DNA of 64,000 bases, taken from the NCBI GenBank assembly GCA_040401595.1, contig JBBAOE010000002.1, positions 177,866 to 241,865 on the forward strand, given 5' to 3'. The position numbers were made by a program, and so were the translations under genes. The DNA comes from RFPW01 sp040401595 (lineage in GTDB: Bacteria; Pseudomonadota; Gammaproteobacteria; Burkholderiales; Burkholderiaceae_E). Position 1 is the stretch's first letter; each line of letters starts with the position of its first letter. A model generated the notes under the pieces. The model had not been told where the DNA came from. It saw only the letters and a list, made by a program, of their open reading frames with translations, and made no database searches. Positions 43,640 through 52,048 of the stretch are shown here, piece by piece.

Positions 43640-43644
43640 GAGGC

Positions 43645-43983
43645 TTACACGCCGACCAGTTCGACCTCAAACAGCAAGGTCGCGTTTGGGGGGATCACGC
43701 CGCCAGCGCCGTAGGCTCCGTAGCCCAGGTCCGGTGGGATCACAAGGCGGCGCAGGCCGCCGACACGCATGCCAGCCACGCCCTGGTCCCAGCCCTCGAT
43801 GACCCGACCTGCGCCGAGGGGGAACGCAAAGGGTTCCCCACGGGAGCGGCTGGAATCAAACTGCTGGGTCGCAGCACCATCTTCATAGAGCCAGCCGGTG
43901 TAGTGCACCTGGACATGTGCACCCGGGGTGGCCAGTGCGCCCTCGCCGATGCGGACGTCTTCAATCTGGAGGTCAGAATTCAT
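43645..43983 (-). CDS. FKBP-type peptidyl-prolyl cis-trans isomerase
   Basis: Encodes 112 residues, a single FKBP domain with no signal peptide. Motifs are VHYTGWLYEDGAATQQFDSS (near 26-45), GEPFAFPLGAGRVIEGWDQG, LVIPPDLGYGAYG and the ending IPPNATLLFEVELVGV. It catalyses proline isomerisation during folding, in the cytoplasm. It is transcribed with glnS (5 bp between them). Confidence 0.95.
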   Translation of the reverse strand: MNSDLQIEDVRIGEGALATPGAHVQVHYTGWLYEDGAATQQFDSSRSRGEPFAFPLGAGRVIEGWDQGVAGMRVGGLRRLVIPPDLGYGAYGAGGVIPPNATLLFEVELVGV

Positions 43984-44034
43984 GGTCGGTCAGGGTCGGG
44001 TTCGGAGTTGGTTGCTGCGGAATTGGCGCCTGGG

Positions 44035-44934
44035 TCACTGCGCTTTACGCAAGCGACGGACCAGGCTGGAGGTATCCCATCGAGCGCCGCCCATGCCGAT
44101 CACGTCGCCATAGAACTGATCCACCAACGCAGTGATCGGGAGATGAGCGCCATTGCGCTTGGACTCGTCCAGGCACAGGCCGAGATCTTTGCGCATCCAC
44201 TCGACGGCGAAGCCAAAGTCAAACTTGTCATCCACCATCGTGTGGCCACGATTATCCATCTGCCAGGATTGGGCGGCACCTTTGCCGATCACCCCGAGCA
44301 CCTGTTTCATGTCCAGTCCGGCAGCCTGACCAAAGGCGACGCCCTCGGACAGACCCTGGACCAGGCCGGCGATACAGATCTGGTTGACCATCTTGGCCAA
44401 CTGCCCCGCACCCGAAGGACCGAGCAGCGTGCAGGCGCGCGAGAATGCCATCGCGACGGGTTGAATGCGATCGAATGCAGCCTGCTCGCCACCGCACATC
44501 ACCGTGAGCAGGCCGTTCTGAGCCCCAGCCTGCCCGCCCGACACCGGTGCGTCCACGAAATGCAGGTGGTGGGCTGCGGCCGCTGCAGCCAGTTCGCGGG
44601 CGACCGCAGCCGATGCGGTGGTGTGGTCGACAAAGACAGCGTCGGCTGCCATGCCGGCAAATGCGCCGTCAGCGCCCAGCGTGACACTGCGCAGGTCATC
44701 ATCATTGCCAACACAGGCAAACACGATAGTGGCACCCGCGGCAGCCTCGCGTGGGGTCGCAGCGACCTTGCCGCGATACTGTGCTGCCCAGGCATCCGCC
44801 CGTGCGCTCGTGCGGTTATAGACGGTGACATGGTGCCCAGCCGCGGCCAGATGACCGGCCATGGGCCCGCCCATGGTGCCCAGGCCCAGAAAGGCAACGT
44901 TCAGTGCGGAGATGGGTTCGTACGTTCGGCTCAT
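44035..44934 (-). CDS. NAD(P)-dependent beta-hydroxyacid dehydrogenase (3-hydroxyisobutyrate dehydrogenase family)
   Basis: Encodes 299 residues. The Rossmann motif is NVAFLGLGTMGGPMAGHLAA (near 8-27), then VTVYNRTSARAD. The substrate motif VDAPVSGGQAGAQNGLLTVM lies near 120-139, and the catalytic lysine in GAGQLAKMVNQI near 170. Relatives oxidise 3-hydroxyisobutyrate or reduce tartronate semialdehyde; the sequence does not decide between them. It lies 25 bp after tctA, so it may act on an acid imported by the TTT system. Confidence 0.9.
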   Translation of the reverse strand: MSRTYEPISALNVAFLGLGTMGGPMAGHLAAAGHHVTVYNRTSARADAWAAQYRGKVAATPREAAAGATIVFACVGNDDDLRSVTLGADGAFAGMAADAVFVDHTTASAAVARELAAAAAAHHLHFVDAPVSGGQAGAQNGLLTVMCGGEQAAFDRIQPVAMAFSRACTLLGPSGAGQLAKMVNQICIAGLVQGLSEGVAFGQAAGLDMKQVLGVIGKGAAQSWQMDNRGHTMVDDKFDFGFAVEWMRKDLGLCLDESKRNGAHLPITALVDQFYGDVIGMGGARWDTSSLVRRLRKAQ

Positions 44935-44959
44935 GTTGATTCAAAGAATAAGAGTTGGT

Positions 44960-46474
44960 TCAGTCTTCGCCCTGGAAGGCCTCGTCACGTTTCTTGGCGA
45001 TGCTGGGCAGGAAAACGATCGCAAGCAGCAGGACGGCCAAGGCAAGCAGCGTTGCCGAGAGGGGGCGCGTGAGGAACACCATCGGATCGCCGCGCGAAAT
45101 CGTCATCGCCCGGCGCAGAAACTCTTCCATCAGTTTGCCCAGTACGAAGCCCAGCAGCAGGGGCGCCGGCTCACAGTCAAACTTCTTAAAGAGGTAGCCC
45201 AGGATCGCAAACGGGATCGTCATGAACACATCAAAGATGTTGTTATTGATGGAATAGGCCCCGACGCAGCAGAACAGCAGGATGGCGGGGAAGAGCACAC
45301 GATAAGGTACGGACAGCAGCTTGATCCAGATTCCGATCAAGGGAAGGTTCAGGACCACCAGCATCAGGTTGCCAATCCACATCGAAGCGATCAGACCCCA
45401 GAACAGCGCCGGGTTGCTGCTCATCACCTGCGGGCCGGGCTGGATGTTGTGGATCATCATCGCTGCGACCATCAGCGCCATCACGGGCGTGGTGGGGATT
45501 CCGAGCGTGAGCATTGGGATGAAGCTCGTCTGCGCGCCGGCATTGTTGGCCGACTCAGGGCCAGCAACGCCTTCGATCGCGCCCTTGCCGAAACGCTCCG
45601 GGGTCTTGCTGATTTTCTTCTCAAGGGCATAGCTTGAGAACGAGGCGAGGATGGCTCCGCCACCGGGGAGTACGCCAAGAATCGATCCAAGCGCTGTGCC
45701 CCGACACATCGCCGGGAATGCCGTCTTCAGATCGGTCCAGGTCGGCAGCAGCCCCTTGACCTTGTCGGTGAAGACCTCGCGGTTTTCTTTCTGTTCGAGG
45801 TTGATGATGATTTCGGCAAAACCAAACATTCCCATCGCGACGACGGCGAACTCGATTCCGTCGGAGAGTTCAGGGATTTCGAAGCTGAACCGCGAAACGC
45901 CCGAGTTGACGTCCGTGCCGATCATGCCAAGCAGCAGCCCAAGGACAACCATGGCCAATGCTTTCCAGATCGAACCATGCGCGAGTACGACTGCAGCGAT
46001 CAGACCCAGAACCATTAGTGCGAAGTACTCGGCGGGGCCGAATTTGAAGGCCAATTCGGCCAGCGGCGGGGCAAAGGCTGCGAGCAGGAAGGTAGCGATC
46101 GTGCCAGCAAAAAAGGAGCCGATGGCTGAAATGCCCAGCGCGGCGCCAGCGCGACCTTGCCGTGCCATCTGGTAGCCGTCGAGCGTGGTCACGACCGAAG
46201 ACGACTCACCCGGCAGGTTGACCAGAATCGCGGTGGTGGAACCGCCGTACTGGGCGCCGTAATAAATGCCCGCGAGCATGATCAGGGCACTGGTCGGGTC
46301 CGCCATCTTGTAGGTGGCGGGCAGCAACATCGCGATCGTTGCGAGTGGCCCGATCCCAGGGAGCACGCCGATGAGCGTACCGAGCAGGACTCCAATCAGA
46401 CAGACCAGCAGGTTCGCAGGGGTGGCCGCAGTCGCGAATCCAAGTCCCAGGTTTGAAAGAAGTTCCATGAGCAA
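44960..46474 (-). CDS. tctA: Tripartite tricarboxylate transporter large membrane subunit (TctA)
   Basis: Encodes 504 residues with about 11-12 hydrophobic segments. TctA hallmarks include LLGTLIGVLPGIGPLATIAM (near 31-50), YYGAQYGGSTTAILVNLPGE (near 72-91), and the repeat-related ALGSILGVLPGGGAILASFS near 260. It imports carboxylates in symport with cations together with TctB and a periplasmic Bug receptor. It follows tctB by 62 bp and precedes the dehydrogenase by 25 bp. No receptor gene is adjacent; the nearest is at 38517. Confidence 0.95.
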   Translation of the reverse strand: MLMELLSNLGLGFATAATPANLLVCLIGVLLGTLIGVLPGIGPLATIAMLLPATYKMADPTSALIMLAGIYYGAQYGGSTTAILVNLPGESSSVVTTLDGYQMARQGRAGAALGISAIGSFFAGTIATFLLAAFAPPLAELAFKFGPAEYFALMVLGLIAAVVLAHGSIWKALAMVVLGLLLGMIGTDVNSGVSRFSFEIPELSDGIEFAVVAMGMFGFAEIIINLEQKENREVFTDKVKGLLPTWTDLKTAFPAMCRGTALGSILGVLPGGGAILASFSSYALEKKISKTPERFGKGAIEGVAGPESANNAGAQTSFIPMLTLGIPTTPVMALMVAAMMIHNIQPGPQVMSSNPALFWGLIASMWIGNLMLVVLNLPLIGIWIKLLSVPYRVLFPAILLFCCVGAYSINNNIFDVFMTIPFAILGYLFKKFDCEPAPLLLGFVLGKLMEEFLRRAMTISRGDPMVFLTRPLSATLLALAVLLLAIVFLPSIAKKRDEAFQGED

Positions 46475-46536
46475 AAAGCCGTTAATTCGTGGGTTTTAGC
46501 GGAGGTCGATCTTGATCGCAGCCGGTGCGGTCTGGA

Positions 46537-47001
46537 TCAGCGCGGGGCTAGGAAAATTGGTAGCAGGGGGAATTGGAGTTCCAGCCCCTTCACAAACACC
46601 AGCCATGACAGTGCAAGCAGCGCGACCGACGCGATGGCGGTATCGCGAAGTTTGAACTCGTGGCTGGCGACCGAACTGATGAAAATGAGCAACATCAGCG
46701 ACACGACGAGGCCCATTTTCGGTAGCAGGGCCGCGAAGAGCGCGACCGCGACCAGAATGGTGGTGACGGGCTTCCACTGGAAGGCCTCGATCCGCAGTGC
46801 CGGCGCCTTTGCGCCAACACCGCCCGCAGCGATCAACAGTCCTAGAAATACGAGAAGGCCACCCAGCACGGTCGGAAAGTAAGCCGGCCCCATCTTGGCC
46901 GCGGTCCCCATGTTGTAGGCCCGGGAGGCAATCATGAAGAGGATGCCAAACAAGATAAACATTAGTCCTGCGGCGAGGTCACGATGATTACGTATTTGCA
47001 T
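46537..47001 (-). CDS. tctB: Tripartite tricarboxylate transporter small membrane subunit (TctB)
   Basis: About 154 residues from ATG 47001 (a TTG at 47040 would add 13). Four hydrophobic helices are visible: AGLMFILFGILFMIAS, FPTVLGGLLVFLGLLIAAGG, TTILVAVALFAALLP with VVSLMLLIFISSV, and IASVALLALSWLVFV. The AYNMGTAAKMGPAYFPTVLG segment is the TctB signature. It is directly upstream of tctA. Confidence 0.88.
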   Translation of the reverse strand: MQIRNHRDLAAGLMFILFGILFMIASRAYNMGTAAKMGPAYFPTVLGGLLVFLGLLIAAGGVGAKAPALRIEAFQWKPVTTILVAVALFAALLPKMGLVVSLMLLIFISSVASHEFKLRDTAIASVALLALSWLVFVKGLELQFPLLPIFLAPR

Positions 47002-47205
47002 AATGTGAAAAAAGAGGCCGGTAAAAAAAGAAGCTGGCAAAGACTACAAACCAACGCTGATGGGTTCCAGCGGCGTATTTTTCGAGTGCTGCGAATAATC
47101 TCCCGAATAACTCTTTGAATCAACGGGATTCAGGAGGGGTATTCGCAATTCTCAGGAAGTCAGGTTTGGCCAGCCGTCTTCAGCGTGTAATTGAGGATGC
47201 GCCCG

Positions 47206-48438
47206 TTAAACCACGCCGTCATGCCGCAGCGCAGCAAGGGCTTCAATCGTCAGTCCTCCGAGGGTGCTCAGGATTTCATCGGTATCGGCTCCCAGCGCCG
47301 GCGGCGCCCGCTCCAAACGTACCGGCGTTGCCGATAGGCGAATCGGATTGGCCACCGTGCGAACCGTCGCGCCATCCCGATCCAGCCCAACCCCCAATTC
47401 CCGGGCCAGGACCTGGGGATGCTTGAACACTTGGCCCAAGTCCTGAATCGGGCCGCAGGGAACCCCAACGGCCTCAAGCGCATCGATCCACCATGCTGCG
47501 GCTTTGCGCTTCACCATCTGTTCGAGCACGGGGATAAGCGTATCCCGGCCACGGACCCGATCGGCGTTACGCGCCCAGCGAGGGTCGTTCGCGAGCCCAG
47601 GTTCCCCGCCTGTTGTGACAAAACGACGAAATTGCTCATCGTTGCCGACGGCCACAATGATCCAGCCATCGGCCGCGCGAAAGGTTTGATAGGGCACGAT
47701 GTTCGGATGGGCATTGCCTTGCCGAACCGGTGGCTTGTCGTTGGCGAGGTAATTGGTGGCCATATTGGCCATCATGGCCACACCCACATCGAGTAGCGCG
47801 AGGTCAATGTGCTGCCCCTGTCCGGTGCGCCCGCGTGCAATGAGTGCAGCGAGGATCGCCTGCGTGGCATACATACCGGTCATCAGATCGGTCACGGCGA
47901 CACCCGCTTTCTGGGGCCCGCCGCCGGGACGGTCGTCGGCTTCGCCAGTGACGGACATGAACCCGCACAGACCCTGGATCACAAAGTCGTATCCGGCGCG
48001 GTGAGCCCAGGGGCCTGTTTGTCCAAACCCTGTGATCGAGCAATAGATCAACCGAGGATTGAGTTTGAGCAGGGAGGCTGCGTCGAGTCCATAGCGAGCG
48101 AGCTGGCCGACCCGATAATTTTCCAGAAGCACATCGCATTGTGAGACGAGGGTGCGCACGAGGGCCTGACCCCGAGGGTCTGCAAGATTGATGGTCACCG
48201 AACGTTTGCCCCGATTCGCGGCGGCAAAGTAGGCAGCATCGCTCGTCTCCACGTGATCGGCATCCCGCAGAAACGGCGGGCCCCAGCCCCGCGTGTCGTC
48301 GCCTGCGCCCGGACGTTCCACCTTGATGACGTCGGCGCCCAGATCGGCAAGGTTCTGGCCGCAAAAAGGACCGGCGAGAATGCGGCTCAGGTCGAGCACA
48401 CGAATGCCGTCGAGCGGCGCTGCAGATAGGGCAGTCAT
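47206..48438 (-). CDS. CaiB/BaiF-type (class III) CoA transferase
   Basis: About 410 residues from ATG 48438 (the frame is open to 48489). Class III CoA transferases move CoA between carboxylic acids. Motifs are IRVLDLSRILAGPFCGQNLA (near 10-29), DVIKVERPGAGDDTRGWGPP, FAAANRGKRSVTINL, CDVLLENYRVG, and the catalytic-aspartate segment GYDFVIQGLCGFMSVTGE. The acyl substrate is unknown; its position upstream of tctB-tctA and a hydroxyacid dehydrogenase (165 bp intergenic) suggests a carboxylate-degradation set. It is divergent from alaS. Confidence 0.92.
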   Translation of the reverse strand: MTALSAAPLDGIRVLDLSRILAGPFCGQNLADLGADVIKVERPGAGDDTRGWGPPFLRDADHVETSDAAYFAAANRGKRSVTINLADPRGQALVRTLVSQCDVLLENYRVGQLARYGLDAASLLKLNPRLIYCSITGFGQTGPWAHRAGYDFVIQGLCGFMSVTGEADDRPGGGPQKAGVAVTDLMTGMYATQAILAALIARGRTGQGQHIDLALLDVGVAMMANMATNYLANDKPPVRQGNAHPNIVPYQTFRAADGWIIVAVGNDEQFRRFVTTGGEPGLANDPRWARNADRVRGRDTLIPVLEQMVKRKAAAWWIDALEAVGVPCGPIQDLGQVFKHPQVLARELGVGLDRDGATVRTVANPIRLSATPVRLERAPPALGADTDEILSTLGGLTIEALAALRHDGVV

Positions 48439-48521
48439 GGGTTTAAGCGTCGTTTGGGGGTGGACGGGGCCGACGATAGGCGGTTGCACAGGGTCAGAGG
48501 AATCACCGGGGGAGGCGGAAA

Positions 48522-48608
48522 ATGCGTTTCACTTTGACGATCACGGCCTCGAGGATGAAAATACACGGTTTGCTCGTTGGCTGGCATCCCGCCGGCCGCG
48601 AGATTTAG
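48522..48608 (+). CDS. Candidate 28-codon leader ORF before alaS
   Basis: ATG 48522 is preceded by GGGGGAGG (48508-48515) at ideal spacing, a much better Shine-Dalgarno sequence than anything before alaS. It encodes 28 residues beginning MRFTLTITASRMKIHG and ends at TAG 48606-48608, 18 bases before the alaS ATG. It is not alanine-rich. It could be a translated leader that couples to alaS, or chance. A further nine-codon ORF (ATG 48610) overlaps the alaS start in another frame. Confidence 0.3.
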   Translation: MRFTLTITASRMKIHGLLVGWHPAGREI

Positions 48609-48626
48609 CCATGCGTTGCTGTGACG

Positions 48627-51308
48627 ATGAAGTCCGCTGACATACGAACCGCCTTTCTCAAGTTCTTCGAGTCGAAAGGGCACACGGTTGTGCCCTCGAG
48701 TTCGTTGGTGCCCGTCAATGATCCGACGCTTCTGTTCACCAACTCCGGAATGGTCCAGTTCAAGGACGTTTTTCTGGGCCGTGAGCAGCGACCCTATCGT
48801 CGAGCAACCACGGCACAGCGCAGCGTGCGTGCCGGTGGCAAACATAATGATCTTGAGAACGTGGGCTACACCGCTCGCCACCATACGTTCTTCGAAATGC
48901 TGGGTAACTTCAGTTTTGGAGATTATTTCAAGCGCGATGCAATTCGGTTTGCCTGGGAACTGTTGACCCAGGTTTATCGATTGCCTGTGGAAAAACTCTG
49001 GGTCACGGTCTATGCCGAGGATGAAGAGGCCTATGACCTTTGGGCGACGATGATTGGAGTCCCACCCGAGCGGATTGTTCGCATTGGCGACAATAAAGGC
49101 GCGCGCTATGCGTCGGACAACTTCTGGCAGATGGCCGAAACGGGGCCGTGTGGTCCGTGCACTGAAATCTTTTTTGACCATGGTCCCGAGGTCGCTGGCG
49201 GCCCCCCAGGATCTCCGGACGAGGATGGAGATCGGTATATCGAGATCTGGAACCTTGTGTTCATGCAGTACGAACGCGACGCGGCCGGAACGCTCACGCC
49301 GTTGCCAAGGCCCTGTGTGGACACGGGGATGGGGCTGGAGCGACTCGCGGCGGTCCTGCAGCACGTACATTCCAATTATGAAATTGATCTGTTCCAGGCC
49401 CTGATCGCCGCCGCGGGGCAGGCAACCGGGACCACGAACCTGGCCTCACCCAGCCTGCGGGTGATCGCAGACCACATCCGTGCCTGCGCCTTTCTTGTGG
49501 TGGACGGGGTGATCCCGGGCAATGAGGGGCGGGGCTATGTGTTGCGCCGCATCGCCCGACGCGCCATGCGCCACGGCCACCAGCTGGGGGCTCATGGCCT
49601 GTTTTTTCATCAGTTGGTCGACGCGCTTGATGTTCAGATGGGAGACGCCTATCCAGAGTTGCGTGCGGCGCGCGCCAATGTCAAAGCAGTGCTGCGTCAG
49701 GAAGAAGAACGGTTTGCTGAGACCCTGGCGCACGGCTTATCCATCCTGGAAGCGGCGCTGCAGGGTGGCGCGAAAACGCTCGACGGCGAGACAGCCTTCA
49801 AACTCTATGACACGTATGGATTTCCGCTCGACCTGACCGCTGATGTCTGCCGCGAACGCGGCGTCTCGGTCGATGAGCCCGGCTTTGAGCTGGCGATGAG
49901 TCGTCAGCGGGAGCAGGCGCGGGCGGCCGGTAAATTTCGTGCCGATGCCGCCCTGGCATTCGAGGGTCAAGAGACAACATTCGTCGGCTATGAGCGCCTT
50001 GAGCAGGTCACGACGATACGTGGCCTTTTTGTCGGCACCACGCCGGTCCCGTTCATCGAGGGCGACTCGATTGCGGCCGTGATCATTCTGGAGACCAGCC
50101 CTTTTTATGCGGAGAGTGGCGGTCAGGTCGGAGATCAGGGGGCGCTCCTGTCGCCCGACCTCGCGCTGCAGAGCCTCGAGGGCGCCCCGGGCGGGTCAGC
50201 GCCCAGTGGTGCGTTCGAGTTTGTCGTTGAAGACACGCAGAAAGTGCGCGCCGACGTTCTGGGGCACCACGGCATCCTGCGCAGCGGGCGGCTGGCGGTC
50301 GGGGATCGCGTACTCGCCCGGGTGGACCTCGGGCGGCGGGAGGCGATTCGTAACAATCATTCGGCGACCCATCTGCTGCATTCGGCCTTGCGCGAGATCC
50401 TGGGACCGCACGTCGCCCAGAAAGGGTCGCTGGTAGATGATCAGCGGACCCGCTTTGATTTCTCGCATCATTCCTCGCTCTCGCATGAGGAGATCCGCCG
50501 CATTGAGACCTGGGTCAACACGGCTATCCGGGCCAATGTGCCAGTGACGGTGCGGTTGATGGCATTTGATGACGCCGTGGCAGCGGGCGCGATGGCCCTT
50601 TTCGGTGAGAAATATGCAGCCGAGGTGCGGGTGTTGGGTATGGATCGCTTCTCGACCGAGTTGTGCGGTGGCACCCATGTGGGACGAACCGGCGATATCG
50701 GTTTCTTCAAGATTCTGACCGAAGGTGGGGTTGCAGCGGGCGTGCGCCGCATCGAGGCGACCACCGGTGCTGGTGCGCTCATACAGGTGCAGGCACTGGA
50801 AACCCGGCTGGTTGACGCGGCGGCAGCGCTCAAGTCGGCACCCGATGAAATCGGTGCCCGGATCGCTCAGGTGCTGGCCGACGCGCGGGCGCTCGAAAAA
50901 GAACTCGGGCGCCTGAAGTCCAAGTTAGCGGCCAGTGCAGGGAGTGATCTGGCTGCACAGGCAGTTGATGTCGGTGGTAGCGCTGGCGTGATCAAGGTGC
51001 TCGCTGCGCAACTCGAAGGCGTCGATGCCGGGCAGTTGCGTCAGACGCTGGATCAGTTGAAAACCCGTCTGGGTTGTTCAGCGATCGTGCTCGCCGCCGT
51101 CAACGAAGGCAAAGTGCAATTGGCTGCTGGCGTGACTGCCGATGCGATCGGTCGGGTCAAGGCCGGTGAATTGGTCAATTTTGTTGCCCAGCAAGTCGGT
51201 GGCAAAGGTGGCGGTCGGCCGGATCTGGCGATGGCGGGTGGTACCAATCCGGCTGGACTGGAGGGAGCGCTTGCATCGGTGGCCGAGTGGGTTGCCCAGC
51301 GTGCTTGA
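48627..51308 (+). CDS. alaS: Alanyl-tRNA synthetase
   Basis: About 893 residues from ATG 48627 (GTG 48621 lies two codons earlier). This class II synthetase charges tRNA-Ala and edits Ser/Gly mischarging. The N-terminus MKSADIRTAFLKFFESKGHT and TNSGMVQFKDVFLG are conserved. The editing domain has NNHSATHLLHSALREIL (HxxxH) and ELCGGTHVGRTGDIG (CxxxH). A C-terminal C-Ala domain ends GGGRPDLAMAGG. No Shine-Dalgarno is evident just upstream. tusA follows 12 bp later. Confidence 0.97.
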   Translation: MKSADIRTAFLKFFESKGHTVVPSSSLVPVNDPTLLFTNSGMVQFKDVFLGREQRPYRRATTAQRSVRAGGKHNDLENVGYTARHHTFFEMLGNFSFGDYFKRDAIRFAWELLTQVYRLPVEKLWVTVYAEDEEAYDLWATMIGVPPERIVRIGDNKGARYASDNFWQMAETGPCGPCTEIFFDHGPEVAGGPPGSPDEDGDRYIEIWNLVFMQYERDAAGTLTPLPRPCVDTGMGLERLAAVLQHVHSNYEIDLFQALIAAAGQATGTTNLASPSLRVIADHIRACAFLVVDGVIPGNEGRGYVLRRIARRAMRHGHQLGAHGLFFHQLVDALDVQMGDAYPELRAARANVKAVLRQEEERFAETLAHGLSILEAALQGGAKTLDGETAFKLYDTYGFPLDLTADVCRERGVSVDEPGFELAMSRQREQARAAGKFRADAALAFEGQETTFVGYERLEQVTTIRGLFVGTTPVPFIEGDSIAAVIILETSPFYAESGGQVGDQGALLSPDLALQSLEGAPGGSAPSGAFEFVVEDTQKVRADVLGHHGILRSGRLAVGDRVLARVDLGRREAIRNNHSATHLLHSALREILGPHVAQKGSLVDDQRTRFDFSHHSSLSHEEIRRIETWVNTAIRANVPVTVRLMAFDDAVAAGAMALFGEKYAAEVRVLGMDRFSTELCGGTHVGRTGDIGFFKILTEGGVAAGVRRIEATTGAGALIQVQALETRLVDAAAALKSAPDEIGARIAQVLADARALEKELGRLKSKLAASAGSDLAAQAVDVGGSAGVIKVLAAQLEGVDAGQLRQTLDQLKTRLGCSAIVLAAVNEGKVQLAAGVTADAIGRVKAGELVNFVAQQVGGKGGGRPDLAMAGGTNPAGLEGALASVAEWVAQRA

Positions 51309-51320
51309 GGAGAACCAAGA

Positions 51321-51563
51321 ATGAAACCGACCGACGGCCAATATGATCTCGAGGTGGATGCCCGCCATCTCAACTGCCCCCTGCCAATATTAAGAACCAA
51401 GAAAGCCTTGAGTCAGCTTGAGAGCGGACAGATGCTGAAGGTCATGTCGACCGATCCTGGAAGCCAGCGCGACTTCGAGGCCTTTGCCCGCCAGACTGGC
51501 AATGAACTGGTGGGTTCAAGCCAGAGTGGCGAGGAGTGGACCTTCTTTCTAAAGCGACGTTGA
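51321..51563 (+). CDS. tusA: TusA-family sulfurtransferase
   Basis: This 80-residue small sulfur-carrier protein has the active-site motif NCPLPILRTKKAL (CPxP, Cys near residue 19), preceded by YDLEVDARHL, and the closing EEWTFFLKRR. TusA proteins pass persulfide sulfur for tRNA 2-thiouridine and other pathways, and are also used in sulfur oxidation. An AGGAG ribosome binding site lies just before the ATG. It lies 12 bp after alaS and is probably co-transcribed. Confidence 0.93.
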   Translation: MKPTDGQYDLEVDARHLNCPLPILRTKKALSQLESGQMLKVMSTDPGSQRDFEAFARQTGNELVGSSQSGEEWTFFLKRR

Positions 51564-51585
51564 TCCGACGTTGATCCGTCGCTGA

Positions 51586-51909
51586 TCAGTCGTCGGCAGA
51601 TTCAGGCCCGTCCCCCTCCGCGTCTGCGAGGATCGACTCCGGAATCTCGACGTCAAAGAGCGCCATACATTCGGGCGGTACCCAACTGCAAGGCGCGCTC
51701 ACCGGCGCGGGCGATCGCGTGGCCACATGGCGGATGACGCTCAGCGGGCCTTCCCGGCTGCGCATGCGTTCCGTAATCCGGGCAAGCTGTTTTTCAGCCT
51801 CCTGAGCGTTCAGGTGGCTTGCACGCTCCTGCCCGTCGACTGTGATGCGAAAAAAATGCGATTCGATCCCCGCATGTGTATGCAGTTCGATCAGCGTTCG
51901 AGCCGACAT
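51586..51909 (-). CDS. Small hypothetical protein
   Basis: Encodes 107 residues from ATG 51909. It begins MSARTLIELHTHAGIESHFF and RITVDGQERASHLNAQEAEK, then a helical RERMRSREGPL-like stretch and an acidic tail (ILADAEGDGPESADD). No recognised domain, signal peptide or membrane helix. It lies downstream of valS on the same strand (about 140 bp) and convergent with tusA (22 bp). The compositional bias is coding-like, but I cannot name a family. Confidence 0.6.
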   Translation of the reverse strand: MSARTLIELHTHAGIESHFFRITVDGQERASHLNAQEAEKQLARITERMRSREGPLSVIRHVATRSPAPVSAPCSWVPPECMALFDVEIPESILADAEGDGPESADD

Positions 51910-52048
51910 CCAGAACTCCCTTCAAGCGTAAAAGACGCTCAAAGCATCGCCGTCGGATCGAACAAAGTCGCGGGGTTTTTTCTTCTATCTTGGTAAAAAA
52001 TGTAACCGTTGGTTCTGGTTCGGGTTGGAGCGATGGGGCTGAATTCTT

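Noticed and set aside
43903..45072. A 389-codon open frame on the plus strand
   Set aside because: It lies antisense to the FKBP and dehydrogenase genes, both of which have clear family motifs; its translation is low-complexity and His/Gln/Arg-rich as expected from the opposite strand of high-GC genes.
48435..49370. A 311-codon open frame on the minus strand
   Set aside because: It is antisense to the 5' part of alaS, whose protein is unambiguous; no recognisable domain in the antisense product.
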